From positions 992,001-1,056,000 of the forward strand of contig JAMXSV010000007.1 of the NCBI GenBank assembly GCA_027559495.1: a DNA stretch of 64,000 bases. Reading direction: 5' to 3'. Under the pieces are notes generated by a model that worked only from the letters and a program-made list of their open reading frames with translations, was not told where the DNA came from and did not search any database. This document shows, one piece after another, positions 35,960 to 47,307 of the stretch; position 1 is the first letter of the stretch, and each line of letters opens with the position of its first letter. The position numbers were made by a program, and so were the translations under genes. This DNA is from Aurifilum marmelostoma. Its lineage: Eukaryota > Ascomycota > Sordariomycetes > Diaporthales > Cryphonectriaceae.

Positions 35960-36598
35960 ATGGACTTCAACTTCGACCTCGCCGAGCCGCTGGAGACGAG
36001 GACGACCAGCCACCAGCGCAACTTCTCCCGATCCCTCCTGTCCAACATCAAGTTCGAGCCGCGCACCGCCGAGCAGCGCGAGGCCGACGCCAAGCGTAAC
36101 GCGCCCAAGTACGCGCGCGAGAAGGCCGTCAACAGCATGCTCACCGCCCGCTTCCTCAAGGCCAAGAAGACCTTTGATGCCTTTTACGGGTACAACATCG
36201 ACGAGGCCTGGGATGGCGATGCCGGCGCGTGGCGGGAGGACGCGGACCCGTGGCTGAGGATACCCGCGACCGCGGGCGACACCAGCAAGGACACGGTCGC
36301 GGAGTTTCTGCGGGGCTACACGAGGCAGCGGGTCGAGGCGCACAAGGAGGAGGTCGAGAAGGAGCTGGTCAGCGCCGACGAGCTGGAGGCGCTCGCCGGG
36401 GCCGTGCTGAGGGTTGCGCGGGTCGACCTCGAGGCCGCCGGGCGGGATAACAAGGTCTTGGACGCCGACTATAAGAAGCGCGTGCTGGGTGTCGTTGCCG
36501 AGCTGAAGACGGAGTACAACCTGCCGCAGAGCGCACCAGAGGACCAGGGCGAAGAAGAGGTCGAGGAGGAGGAGACCAATGGTGCCAGCGGGGCTTAA
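35960..36598 (+). CDS. Hypothetical protein, 212 residues, helical and charged
   Basis: Single-exon gene I do not recognise. It has strong fungal codon bias (mostly G or C at third positions), a purine-rich context before the ATG (AGAAAGATGG), and a clear stop TAA. The N terminus begins MDFNFDLAEPLE and carries an RNFSRSLLSNIKFEP stretch. The middle has many Ala/Lys/Arg helices (YAREKAVNSMLTARFLKAKK), then an aromatic short motif FDAFYGYNIDEAW. The C terminus is acidic (EEEVEEEET). There is no signal peptide or membrane segment, so a cytosolic or nuclear protein is likely. Codon use and the long open frame make it a real gene; function is unknown. Confidence 0.75.
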   Translation: MDFNFDLAEPLETRTTSHQRNFSRSLLSNIKFEPRTAEQREADAKRNAPKYAREKAVNSMLTARFLKAKKTFDAFYGYNIDEAWDGDAGAWREDADPWLRIPATAGDTSKDTVAEFLRGYTRQRVEAHKEEVEKELVSADELEALAGAVLRVARVDLEAAGRDNKVLDADYKKRVLGVVAELKTEYNLPQSAPEDQGEEEVEEEETNGASGA

Positions 36599-38266
36599 GA
36601 GGAACACTGTTCTTCATGTCGTTGTCGAGTCTGATTGTGAGGACCCGGCCAGAATGGGAACCTGATATCCCAGTGGTATGAGGTGCACGTGTGTCGAGGA
36701 CTGCCGTGGCGAGTAGGCAGGCTGGACACTCTCCCCTCGGATCTTGTCTGCTCGAGATACGGCGAAGAGATCTATTTTTTCCCCCCAGAATGCGATTATA
36801 CCCACAATAGCCAACATCATTCAGATGCCCGCCAACATGGCCAAGGCAATAGACTTCAGTCATTACCCTCTTTAATGATATCGATCACTGCAAACACATA
36901 CACAAGTCAATGCTGAGCGTCCTAGATGGACGAATTGTTGCACACTTTCTGTTTCAACGTACATACCTAAGCAGAGAGACCGAAATCAAGATTAAGAGTC
37001 AACGAAAAAAAAAAAAAAAACCTATTTGCACTTGCAACGTCGTACTTTAGTCGTCAATGCCTGACAATCGTTGTCTCCGCATTGACTGTTCAACAGATGA
37101 ACTGTATCATTGCGTGATTCGCACGATTAGGAACTTTATCGCGTGCAGGCAGAGAAGAACATGGTGAACATTAGCCCAGGTATAAACAGCCAACTAGATT
37201 TCTTAAGAGAGCGACTCACGGCGGCTCCTAGGTCCATCAGCAGGTTGCCCGGTTCTGTGCTCGTCGCCCAGCAACATACACGGTAAGATGTGTCGCTAGG
37301 TTAGACAGGCATCATGATTATGAGAAGTTTCCAAAGGTACAAGCCTTTGCTGGAGTCATGGATGAGTGACTACGTATCTTCATTTTTTTTTTTTTTAAAA
37401 AAAAGGGAAAAAAACAGAAAGAGAGAAAGGGGGGGGGGGGGGGAACCAATATCAACTCAAAGATATCTTCGCAGGGTGAACCGAGCTCCCGAGGTCGGTG
37501 CTGCGGATATTCATATTGTGCTGGCGACGATCGCGCTTTTATTTGCTCTGACATGAAAGTATATCCATACTGCAGACACAAAGTGTCTGTCGATGGTCAC
37601 CAGGTATATTCCGCAATCTTCAAGACAGATAGACGTACTTGTATTTTTCGACATTCCCCTGTGAGATAATGATGCGAGAAACTGGTGACGTCTCGTACGA
37701 GAATTCAATCACCCTGGGAGATTTCGTTGTCGCTCGAGGATGCTCGCATTCACTCGTGGAAATGACAGATTACACTTTCACTCACATGCCTATACTCGCA
37801 TCGATACAAATAACCTTACCGGTGGTTATAACGTTGTAGAACTAAATAACCCTATTTATACACTAGCAACAATTGTAACAGTCCGAGATCCTTATCCCTA
37901 TTCGAAGTTCATCGCACTTCACGAAGAACTGCAACAATATGTACGTATGTATAGTTTACGAAGGTCCTGGCAGAATGTTACTCACAAACAACACTTTTTA
38001 GGACTGCAGTGGCTTTCGCACTGCCGGTAGAGCACCTGTTATTGCCATTCCATTCACCAGATGATCAATCGGAGGAAACAAGTATTCGAGACAACCTTGA
38101 GTATTATTGACATGGCAAAAGGAGCCTAAGAGATCTATATGTACGATGGTCGCATTCCAACAACATTTATATACACCTCCACTATCCTCCCCCAGATGCA
38201 CGACCCCCCTTAAGCTTCTCCCCCCTCCCCATTAGTAAGGCAAAACTCGAAAACGCAACCGCCAAT
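36599..38266. other. Gene-free stretch with homopolymers
   Basis: 1.7 kb without a convincing gene. It contains A16 (37005–37020), a T14/A8 block (37383–37404) and a G14 run (about 37429–37442). Confidence 0.5.
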
Positions 38267-38802
38267 TTAGTTGGTGAGGTCGAAGGCGGTGGCGCCGATG
38301 TAGCGCTGCTGGGTGCTGGCGCCGGTCTGCTCCATCTCGAGCTCGGAGGCGGCGATGCTGTGGCTGCCGGACTGGCTGGAGCTGGGGGTGACCTGCTGGG
38401 AGACGGTCAGGAGGAGACCGCCAGCCTCGGGCTTGGTGACGGTCCAGGTGCGGCTCGAGTTCTCGCAGGTGCCGTCGGAGACAGCGGGCAGGGTGCCGTC
38501 GCTGACGAGCATGGCGGAGCAGTGCACGCCGGTGGTCTCCATCGTGCCGGGCTGGATCACGTAGAAGTCGTAGCTGCAAGGATATACCGTCAGTACAAGA
38601 GAAAAAAGGCAGCAAGGAGACACACAGAGAGTGTCGATTGGTCCTCTCTGTTGGAGATGCTGTAATGGAGGGTTCGAAGAACTTACGAGCACTGGGCGCT
38701 GTGGGGGATGCACGAGGCAGTGAAGTTGGACGTCTGGAAGACGGTGTCGGCAGAGACGGCCATGGCAGAGGCCAGAGCAATGATAGCGGTAGAGAACTGC
38801 AT
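38267..38802 (-). CDS. Small secreted Hrip/Alt a 1-like protein (candidate effector)
   Basis: 140-residue secreted protein, two exons: 38687–38802 and 38267–38573, with a 113-nt intron (GTAAGT…TTGCAG). Residues 1–18 form a signal peptide (MQFSTAIIALASAMAVSA, then D). The mature part has four cysteines (C31, C38, C57, C75), enough for two disulfides, and possible N-glycosylation at N26 and N77. Ser/Thr-rich beta-strand-like segments follow. The pattern 'signal, TxSNFTAxCxPHSxxCSYDF' resembles fungal hypersensitive-response-inducing proteins of the Alt a 1/AA1-like type, which plants can sense. The resemblance is from memory of the family and is not proven. Codon bias is very strong (C-ending codons), which suggests high expression. 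It lies alone in a gene-poor region. Confidence 0.75.
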
Positions 38803-41800
38803 TTTGATGGTGGTGAAAAAGGTATCAAAGATACGATTTGTTGAGGTGGTGGAAGTGTTGTTGTTGTTGTTTGGATGAGATGTGTTGAAGATGTTGTTGG
38901 TGAGGATATCAAAAGTGAAGGGCAATTGAGAGGGTGCGTCCGTCAATATTTATATCTTGCTGGAGGCTGTGTATTCCTCGGCCTCCTGAGGGACTCTGCA
39001 CGATGCAATTGCAATGGCCAAGGCAATGATCACCAGTCAAGGGAGGGCCGCTACATCATGGAGACTGGCTAAAGTGGGCGGATGGACCCGGTAGCCCCGA
39101 AACGTTACCTCTCGAAAACAAAATACGAGCTGGAGCCGTTTGTCTGCTAGCCATGGAACCTTGCCCGTCGATGCTTCACAACAACCTTAATTGCGCCAAG
39201 CTTTGAAAGTGGTCTTGGCTGATGTCAAATCCCGGGTCGGCTCCATACTTTTCTCCTGACATGCATCATGACAAGAGCTGGAGAGCGCCTCGTATGCACT
39301 GCCACCCCCCTGTACTGCCCTAAACCAACTACCACCACCACCACTACTACTACGTCGTTTGTGGTGGTATGCTACTGTCGGATTATTCTGCTAATGAATA
39401 GTGACCCAGCAAGTTTCAAATAGGGTTTGTCGCCTTGCAATTTCATTTCATGCAATGATGGCTTTACAGGCATCCCAAGGTGTGGGGTTGGGCAGTGTTT
39501 CAATATATTCTTAGTACACACCTTGCTTAACCAGGAGAAGACGCATAGCAAACAGTATCATAAATAATCTCGGGAGAGCATCTTATGCATGCTGGCAGGT
39601 CTTGACCGTATTTACGATCAGTATCGGATGTCGGGACTGGCTCCCGGACAGGTGCAGGTCTCTGTACAAAGTAAACCGAGTCTATTTTGTTGGGGAAAGA
39701 CAACCCGGTAAACGAGCGTGCTGGGCTAGTTCAGCTTTGCGTCTTTGTGGACACCGTCGATCGCAGCCCTTCACACGACCTCGAGGATCAATAACGCACC
39801 CTGCGGATAATCCGGGGCACTGGTAGGTACCGTGTGGCAATGCTAGTCAACTGTCGATCCCTCGTCTTCGAGGGTCAGCCACCAGCCCTCCTCGTAACGT
39901 TTCTATGCCTAGGAGGGCCTCTCGAGTTTGTCGTTTCACATGAGGTCTTTTGAGCTTGTGCCATGTCACCTGCTTCTCAATTATCCAACAATAATGCACG
40001 GTGGTCGCTTGTGGCAAAAAAAAAAAAAAAAAAAAAAATCAGTCGACTCGCCCAACCTCAACAATGGAGTAATGACGATCTGGAAAGTTCTAGGAAGGGT
40101 TTTGATCCCGTAACAGTTTGAGAAACATTCCGCTCAGACCACATCTATTCTCGGACATCTTCTTACAATGGAGGTTCACCCCACCCCAGCTCCACGCCTC
40201 ACTTTCTCCCTGTACATAGATACTGCATCACTGGCGACTCCGCATCAAGACGCAACTCTCCTCGGGGTTTAAAAGTCCCCAGGTGGAGCCTACACAATGT
40301 ACGTGCTTAATTTCTCCGACAGTATCTCGGGTGATACCCCGCGCTATCGACAAGATATTGTCTATGGTATACCTCAATATGCAAGTGAAGACCTCGGGTG
40401 TCCCAGATTGGTTCAACTTTGTTTTCTTAAAGGCTCATTTGCATATGCCAAACCTTAGTCGAGGCAATATACAGATAAACTCAAAAACAGACCAGTGATA
40501 CAACAAGTCATAAACTGCATAAAAGCCACGTTGTTTGACAGAAGCGTCTGGACTCCATGTTTCTAATCCCCGAAGCAGCTGTTCTCAAAAGTTTTACGTT
40601 GTGAAACTCCACCTTATCCTCTTCTCTTCTCGTTCATCATCAAACTGCTATGGAAATTGGAAAGCGCGCGCGATGGAGCGGTGAAGTTGTTGACCAGAGT
40701 GCTCGAGAACGACACCCAGACCTCGGAGAGGCCGTACACGCACAAGAAAACATTCATGAACCAACGCGCATCGCTTTTGCCGTGGTGTTACGTGGCAAGA
40801 ATACACCGCATATTGGAGGTCCTCAAGACCGTGTAGCTGTAGAAACCCCCCTCGCTTACGAACTCTGTGGACGGACCCAGGTGTGGGTATGCTCGACTCA
40901 TTGGTTCCGATCCAATGAATGCCTCTGTACCCCAGCCTGACGTGTCCACATACCAGAGTGCCGGTACAAGTTTGCGTACAGATAGGCGGATTGTTTCCGA
41001 AGTGGCACTTGCACTTCACCAAGACCACTAACAATTGGAAGCGCTGTCAAAACTCCACCACCCATCACCTCCCTCAAAGTATGTATATCTCACAGCTGCC
41101 GCAATCATCTCACTTGTGCGCAGTGATGGGTCTACACAGAGGGTGAGAGGTTCATCCGGAAAGCAAAAAAGGATGATCCAAATCCCGATCTTCTTTACGA
41201 GTTTCACAATCCTCCTTTTGGCCAATTCAATGATTCAGTTAGGAGATTCCATTCTCCAGGCGCGAGGCTGTGTTAGTGTTTGGTCTAAAGATGACCCCAC
41301 CTGCTAGATTCGGAAAGTGTCAGCCTCTTCCCCCCGAACCTGCACGGTTGCGTAGGCCACATAGGTGCATGACCATGGAAGCCCAGTCTTTTCTGCACGG
41401 TACTCCAGGCCCGCTGAGACACCGTCATCCCTCATATATTGTCCTCAGGCCCTCAGTAAAAAAAAAAAGAGCTGCTCGTCCAATGACCAGAGGAAAAGGC
41501 CCAGACAAGCAATTTTGCGCTGCCTTGATGTCCACGTCAACGTCTGGAAGGTGGCGTCGCAACCGGCCACTATGCTATGTGCTGCTATCATGCAGTGATT
41601 TACAAGGTGGGCGATGTCCTTCTTCAGATGAAAAATGGAACTCCTACCCACCTATCAGATTTCACTCCATCTGATACCCCAGATCTGTGATGATGTGACA
41701 TGCTTATGTCATGTCACGGCACCCCACTCTCGTTTTTACGACGACCACCACACCACCTTACGCAATATCTCGACCACCTAGGCCCTAACTGGAAGGAACC

Positions 41801-43255
41801 ACGAATCGAATGAACGATCTTCAGGGGGAATTGATACTTATATGTAACGCAAAACGAGCCCAGTGAGAAGAAACCCATAATGGCACGTTGCTGAGCAGCA
41901 GAGTTGACTTGGCACAATCTTCTGCCCCAGCAGTCTTCGTATCAACCCCCAAGTTTGGAGGGCAGCGATCTACATAATGAGGAACGGAGATACGTAGAAA
42001 CATATCGGCAGATAGATATCTTCAGACTGGCTGTGCAATCGAGGAACCCACTGCACTTCTCCTGCAGCTCCAGTGTTTTGGAGCAGGAGGTGTATGTAAC
42101 TCTGCGCCAAGTTATAATTTAGCTCATGTGCAGCGGAGAAGAGTCGATCTTAATTTCAAGCAAGTATTGTCAGCGAGGTGGTAGTCGGAGGTTGCTCATG
42201 CAGTATCTTTGCTCCAAGTTTCCTGCGACTGTGGGAGCTCTTCGCATGCGCGAAATGAGTGTACTGCGGAAAGCCTTTCTCGATTGAATCCCGCGGTAGC
42301 AGAAGATATCTCGGCGCCGTTGCGTGAGGTACACATGAATCGTAGCCATCATCGCAGGAAAGTCGCGAGATCTTCTTCGAGTGCCTTGTTCATATGCCAT
42401 TCCAGATCCTGATTTTGCTTCTGCCAGCTGTCCCGAGGTCGGCAAAAAAAAAAAAAAAAAAACCACCAAAAATTGCATTTGATGCAAAAAATTGAATCGT
42501 GGCTCCCACAGAAGCGGGCGGTATGGAACATACAGGGGGCTTTTCATGCAGAGGGAGTTGGCGATGCAACTCGACCGCTGCACTACGTCGCCCACAGCAA
42601 GTGACTCACTAAGTGACAGAAGACCTGTTGGCAAGGTATATATATTAGTCGTCCCTCACGCGGTCGTCAACAATCTCATCCCAGGTTGGGGTCAGGCCGT
42701 GAATGACCTCATTCCTGTTTGGCGTGCGCATTCAAAGTCAGGGTTAGGGTTAGAGCGCATCAAGGCCAGACTGTGTTCTATGCAGCTTTGCCTTCTCTTT
42801 TTTTTTTTTTCCAACGCCGACATGGAACCAATACAGCCATCTACGCCGATGGCTCTTGCCTCCTAACGATAATACGTTGTCAAGAAGGGGTGTCAATCGA
42901 AACGCTTGGCTCCAAATACAAAACTCTGATTATCTGGACTTCCTACACCGAAAAGAAAAATACAGTGCTGAAGAGAGCTTGTCACTTGGTCTCTAAATGT
43001 GATGGACTCCTGGTTCTCTCCGGGACTAAACATAGGATAGGAAAGGGGGAGGGGAACAAGGACTCCACGTTATTGCCAGCTGGCCAGTCCTGTACAGCAG
43101 ACAAGCGCCAGCTGCCAGGCAGAACCGGGGTCCAGTGTGTTGGTGGGGTTGATTTGCTTAGGCGCGCCGTCAGGAGCGTCTCCCGCTGCAATATGCCACC
43201 CCGCTCATCACCTCTCTGCGGAAGACGCCACTGATGAGAGCCCAACGACTCCAAA
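38803..43255. other. Long gene-poor stretch beside the secreted protein
   Basis: 4.45 kb with no recognised gene. It contains the promoter of the secreted protein at its left end (several TTGTTG and CACC repeats on the minus-strand side), A23 at 40016–40038, A19 near 42444–42462, and a short GGGTTAGGGTTAG telomere-like motif at 42741–42753. Open frames at 40650–40940 and 41035–41307 lack support. Confidence 0.5.
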
Positions 43256-43765
43256 ATGGGCAAGAACAAAGGTGCTGATAAGGCTACAGCCGGCGGAGGG
43301 GGCAAGGGGGCCAAGGGCAAAGGCGACAAGGAGGCTGGCTCGGGCAAGAAAAACGGCCTGAAGATCAAAATCAGGCATATCCTATGGTAGGTCCGCCCTC
43401 GCGACGTCTCATATTTGCGATCATGGCTGATGAGTTGTGCAGCGAGAAGAAGTCAAGGATGGACGAGGCCCTGGCGAAGCTTGAGGAGGGGGTCAGCTTT
43501 GCTGAGGTGGCCAGGAATTACTCGGAGGACAAGGCGAAACAAGGTAAGCTGTGCTTAGCGGGGTCAAATGGACCGCAGCTAGAATATGGGCAGCTAACTC
43601 TGAGGTTATTCAGGAGGGTCTCTGGGTGAGGTGACCAAGGACGCACCGTTTGACCAAAAGTTCAAGGATTGCGCATGGGACCTAGAGCCAAGCACGGTTG
43701 ACAAGCCCAAGTACAACTGGGTCAAGACGGACTTTGGTTACCACATCATTATGGTAGAGAAGTAA
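43256..43765 (+). CDS. Par14-type parvulin peptidyl-prolyl isomerase
   Basis: Small parvulin (Par14/PIN4 class) that catalyses cis–trans isomerisation of prolyl bonds; relatives act in ribosome biogenesis. Three exons, 43256–43386, 43443–43543 and 43614–43765, give 127 residues. The N terminus is a Gly/Lys-rich basic tail (MGKNKGADKATAGGGGKGAK), as in human Par14. The catalytic domain shows IKIRHILCEKKS, SFAEVARNYSEDKAKQGGSLG and WVKTDFGYHIIMVEK. The active-site Cys (in HILCEK) and the two His (in RHIL and YHII) are present. Introns are 56 and 70 bp. No WW domain, so it is not Pin1/Ess1. Identity is certain. Confidence 0.95.
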
Positions 43766-44133
43766 AGAGATGGAGCAGCGACTTCTCGTGTCTTTGGAGG
43801 CATCACGGTATGGTTGTCACTAGCATAGAGCAATGAGGCGTTATGTGAACGATCAGGATCTGACGAAGGACTGTAGTATGACCTTCCACACAAATTTGGT
43901 GGTAGTTGTTTTTTCTTGTATTGAAGTCCCAGATGTGTGAGGTAGCTAATAAGCCTCTACTTTTCCCTGTCCGAACCATTGCCAAACGAAGAAGCTCGAG
44001 TCATCCGAAATGGCCATCATTGATGTGACCGACCGATAAGATAGCCCATCATATGTTTCACCTATGATTTTCCCCCGAAACGCCCCGCCGCCCCTCGATG
44101 GATGTGACGAAACGTGTGTGACGATCGTTCTGT
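43766..44133. other. Convergent intergenic region
   Basis: 370 bp between the 3' ends of the parvulin and eS12 genes. I see no gene. Confidence 0.5.
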
Positions 44134-44860
44134 TTACTGCTCGGTCTGGAAGTAGTTCAGGAGGATAGAGCGCTCCTGAGACTCCTCACCCCAGTCCTTG
44201 ACGACGACGCAAGAGCAGTTGACCACCTTACGGGCATTGCCCTCGCGGTCAAGGACGCCTATCAGATAGCGAACAGTCAGCCAACCGTTCCTCGTTCTCG
44301 AGTCTCCTGGTCACGATCAATCTTCACTCATGTATGGACTATACTCACAAAGACCAGCCCACTCGCCAAGCTGCTTTCCGTCGGGCACCTTGATCAGAGG
44401 AATCTTGTGCTCGTTGCAAAGGGCAATGACGAGCTTCTTGTAGGCCTCCTCCTCGCAGGACTCGTTGAGGACGCACATGTGGGCCTGGCGACGGTCGAGG
44501 GCCTTGGAGGCCTCACGCAGACCACGGGCAAGGCCGTCGTGCATGAGGGCGAGCTTCAGGACTCCCTTGAGGGCGTCCAGAACGGACATCTGGCCCTTGG
44601 AGGCGGCATCGGCGGAAACCTCGACCTCCTCGGCGACTTCGGGGGCGTTGTTCTCTTCTACGTCCGACTGTATTTGCAGAAGACGAAAGTCAGCCACAAT
44701 AATTCAAAAGATGGTTCTGTCTGCAGTAGGGTCGCGCGCGAGCGCAGCAGGCAATTGCAACACTGCCCCACGAAGGTTCTGCTGGGGGGTGTTGCATTCG
44801 CCCAACTGCACCCCGCTGGCCCAGACTTGCAAGAAACGGCCATTGGGCGGTCCTTACCAT
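44134..44860 (-). CDS. RPS12: 40S ribosomal protein eS12
   Basis: Small-subunit ribosomal protein. Three exons: 44858–44860 (the ATG only), 44349–44667 and 44134–44258, total 148 residues. The 190-nt first intron begins GTAAGG directly after the start codon and ends ACAG, so the whole N terminus except Met comes from exon 2 (SDVEENNAPEV). Family signatures include VLDALKGVLKLALMHDGLARGLREA, CVLNESCEEEAYKKLV, HKIPLIKVPDGKQLGEWAGLC and CSCVVVKDWG. The end is LLNYFQTEQ. The start within the intron-bearing frame (MADFRLLQ…) is intronic sequence and should not be used. The gene diverges from uS8, giving a co-oriented promoter pair for two 40S proteins. Confidence 0.96.
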
Positions 44861-45578
44861 CTTGATGGTGACTTTGTCAAGTTGCTGTCGAAGCGATCCT
44901 CGAAGAGACTTGGTGGTTGAGAATTAAGAAAAAGGAATGAAAATCCGGCTGTTTTGGGATTTTGAAGTTGTTGGTAAATTGAAAAGTGACGAAGTTAGCA
45001 AAAAGCGTGCGCGGTAGAGTCAAAAATTCAGCCACAGATGCGTGTGCACGGACCGTTTGGTGCGCAGTGCAGCTTGCTAGGGCTAGTTCCCACAAAACGA
45101 ACTTTGCTGCGACGACTCCACCTCGCGCTCAGGGACTTTGAGAAAAAGTTGTAACTCCAACCATCACCTTCAACTTCTTCACTCCTCCCCCACCCACCTT
45201 TCAAACGACCATCTACACCGAGGTATGTCAATTCTGCAGTGTGTCTCGTCATGATTTGAGAAATCACTCAAGGGAGGAGGGAATGCCCCTTCGCGAAGGC
45301 CGGCGAGAGCAATCGAGGATGGACGACGACCCAGTCGCAACGAGGAATCACGCAGCAGACGCCGCACGCGACTTCATGATGCGGCCATGACGGACAAATC
45401 CTCCTCGATACGCTTCTCTCCATCGACGCTGAGCGGGTAGAACCCCCTCCTCGGGGGGCACTCTCCACGCTCTTAGAGCCTCCGAAGGCTAACATGGCAT
45501 CTTTTGTTGGCAGATACCTCATCTCGCACAAGATTTGAGAATCTCCTCCCCGACTCAACCCACCCCAAAACCGACAAG
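44861..45578. promoter_or_regulatory. Shared divergent promoter of eS12 and uS8, with a likely 5' UTR intron
   Basis: 718 bp separate the start codons of two 40S ribosomal protein genes transcribed away from each other. On the uS8 side a probable 5' UTR intron runs from 45223 (AG|GTATGTCA) to 45513 (TTGGCAG), with a CTAAC branch sequence at about 45489. That leaves about 360 bp as the promoter core. Pyrimidine-rich DNA before 45220 would be the uS8 transcription start area. No named factor site is claimed. Confidence 0.55.
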
Positions 45579-46292
45579 ATGGTCCGCACCTCCGTCCTCA
45601 ACGATGCTCTGAAGAACATCAACAACGCCGAGAAGGCCGGCAAGCGCCAGGTCCTGATCCGACCTTCCTCCAAGGTCATCGTCAAGTTCCTGCAGGTCAT
45701 GCAGAAGCACGGTATGTCGCTTTTCTCTCCCTTGTTGCGTTCTCCTCTACAACATATTCCCCACCACACCAACCGCAGGAAAAGCCCTTCCCATTCGGCA
45801 TGATAACTAGACGACGGTCTCAAAATTCCAACGACTCCAGTCTTTTAAGTTGCCGATAGATCAACCTGCGGAGATCTTACACGTTTCTCTGAAATCCCCC
45901 ATGTGGTCTAACGTTTAGTCTTACGCAACATCTGCTGACATTTACATGTTCTCAGGCTACATTGGCGAGTTCGAGGAGGTTGACGACCACCGCTCTGGCA
46001 AGATTGTCGTTCAGCTGATTGGCCGGTATGTACAGAGACGTCAAGGTCACACCGTGGGAGGCCACCACGCAGACCCAGCTAACATCTTCTCCCCACCCCC
46101 AGCCTCAACAAGACCGGTGTCATCTCTCCCCGCTACAACGTCAAGCTTGCCGACCTCGAGAAGTGGACTGTCCGCCTGCTGCCCTCGCGTCAGTTCGGCT
46201 ATGTCATCCTGACCACCTCTGCTGGTATCATGGACCACGAGGAGGCTCGTCGCAAGCACGTCTCTGGCAAGATCATTGGTTTCTTCTACTAG
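45579..46292 (+). CDS. RPS22: 40S ribosomal protein uS8 (S15a/S22)
   Basis: Small-subunit ribosomal protein of the S8 family. Three exons, 45579–45711, 45956–46025 and 46103–46292, give exactly 130 residues. The sequence is nearly invariant: MVRTSVLNDALKNINNAEK, SSKVIVKFLQVMQKHGYIGE, then RYNVKLADLEKW, RQFGYVILTTSAGIMDHEEA and the C terminus GKIIGFFY. Introns are 244 bp (GTATGT, then CTGAC branch, CTCAG) and 77 bp. The first intron falls within a Gly codon, the second within an Arg codon. It pairs divergently with eS12. Confidence 0.98.
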
Positions 46293-47307
46293 ACAACACA
46301 AAGGTCATGATAGGATGACCCGGGCGAGGAGGATCTCGCTGTTTACATAGACGGCGTTGGTGGATGGCAAAAAAAGACTGATCCGTCTTAAAAAATCCGC
46401 GAGATGTGCGGTGATGGTCACCGTCACGTCCAGAGATACCTTCGCAATATGATCCGAAATAGAAGAACTCGATCTTCGAGAGATCATGCCTTAATCTCAT
46501 GCAATGTTCTAACGTGATTAGTGACAAGCACATCAATATGCTTGACCAAGTGCTACTCGACATGGGTGCTACCAATCCGGACTCTCGTCTATGGCAGCAG
46601 GCCTGGGAGGGAGACAGACGCATTCCATTGCAGAAATTGTCTCTGATTAAATCTTGTGCCATTCAAATGAATTCTTAGGTCGGCTGGTCGGCAGCAAGAT
46701 CGCATAGCAGAAGGTGTTTCAGATTTTAGTCAATCAACGTGTAGTGATGTCAGCAAGACGGCTCTGCTGAAGACATCCAAGAAACTTTTTTTTCTTCCTT
46801 TACCTTGCAGGAGTCAATTTCCAATGCCCAGTCATGCATGTTCCTGTATTCGCCAAAAGTTGTCGCATGCCTAGTGTGACATGTTTGAGAGATACGTGCG
46901 GGCCCTCCTAAGATAGCGGGTAATGACAAGTAGATGGCTATCGCCTCTCCTGGTTCTCTGTTCCCGTCGTCAGGGCACCTCCACGAATTAATTCCATGTG
47001 AACTTTCGGGCGCTTCCAAGTTTCCTGGCATCGTCAATTTTTCTTTGAACCAGGTTGTCAGGCCCGTCCAGACGTCCCAATGCCCGCGAGTCTTCGTCCT
47101 CATGCCATACAGAGGCCATACTTTCCACGCCTAATTGACGGACAAGCTGGGAGGTAACTTCCTCGCTCGCGGCCTTCTCGACGTCGCCCCCCCCGTCCTC
47201 GCCCATCGTTCAGTCTTGGGACTTGACTAGATTGGACTCGATCCCTGCTCGAGGCCTCAAAGTTAAGGCCCTGCAGGGTCGAGCGAGACTAGATCCTGTG
47301 ATGGAAG
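46293..47307. other. Intergenic region uS8 / GT90
   Basis: About 1 kb between two plus-strand genes. It must hold the uS8 3' UTR and the GT90 promoter. The stretch near 46745–46870 is AT-rich. No gene. Confidence 0.5.

Noticed and set aside
40650..41307. Overlapping open frames on both strands in the gene-poor region
   Set aside because: Similar lengths on both strands, no conserved motifs, no splice sites joining them into something recognisable.
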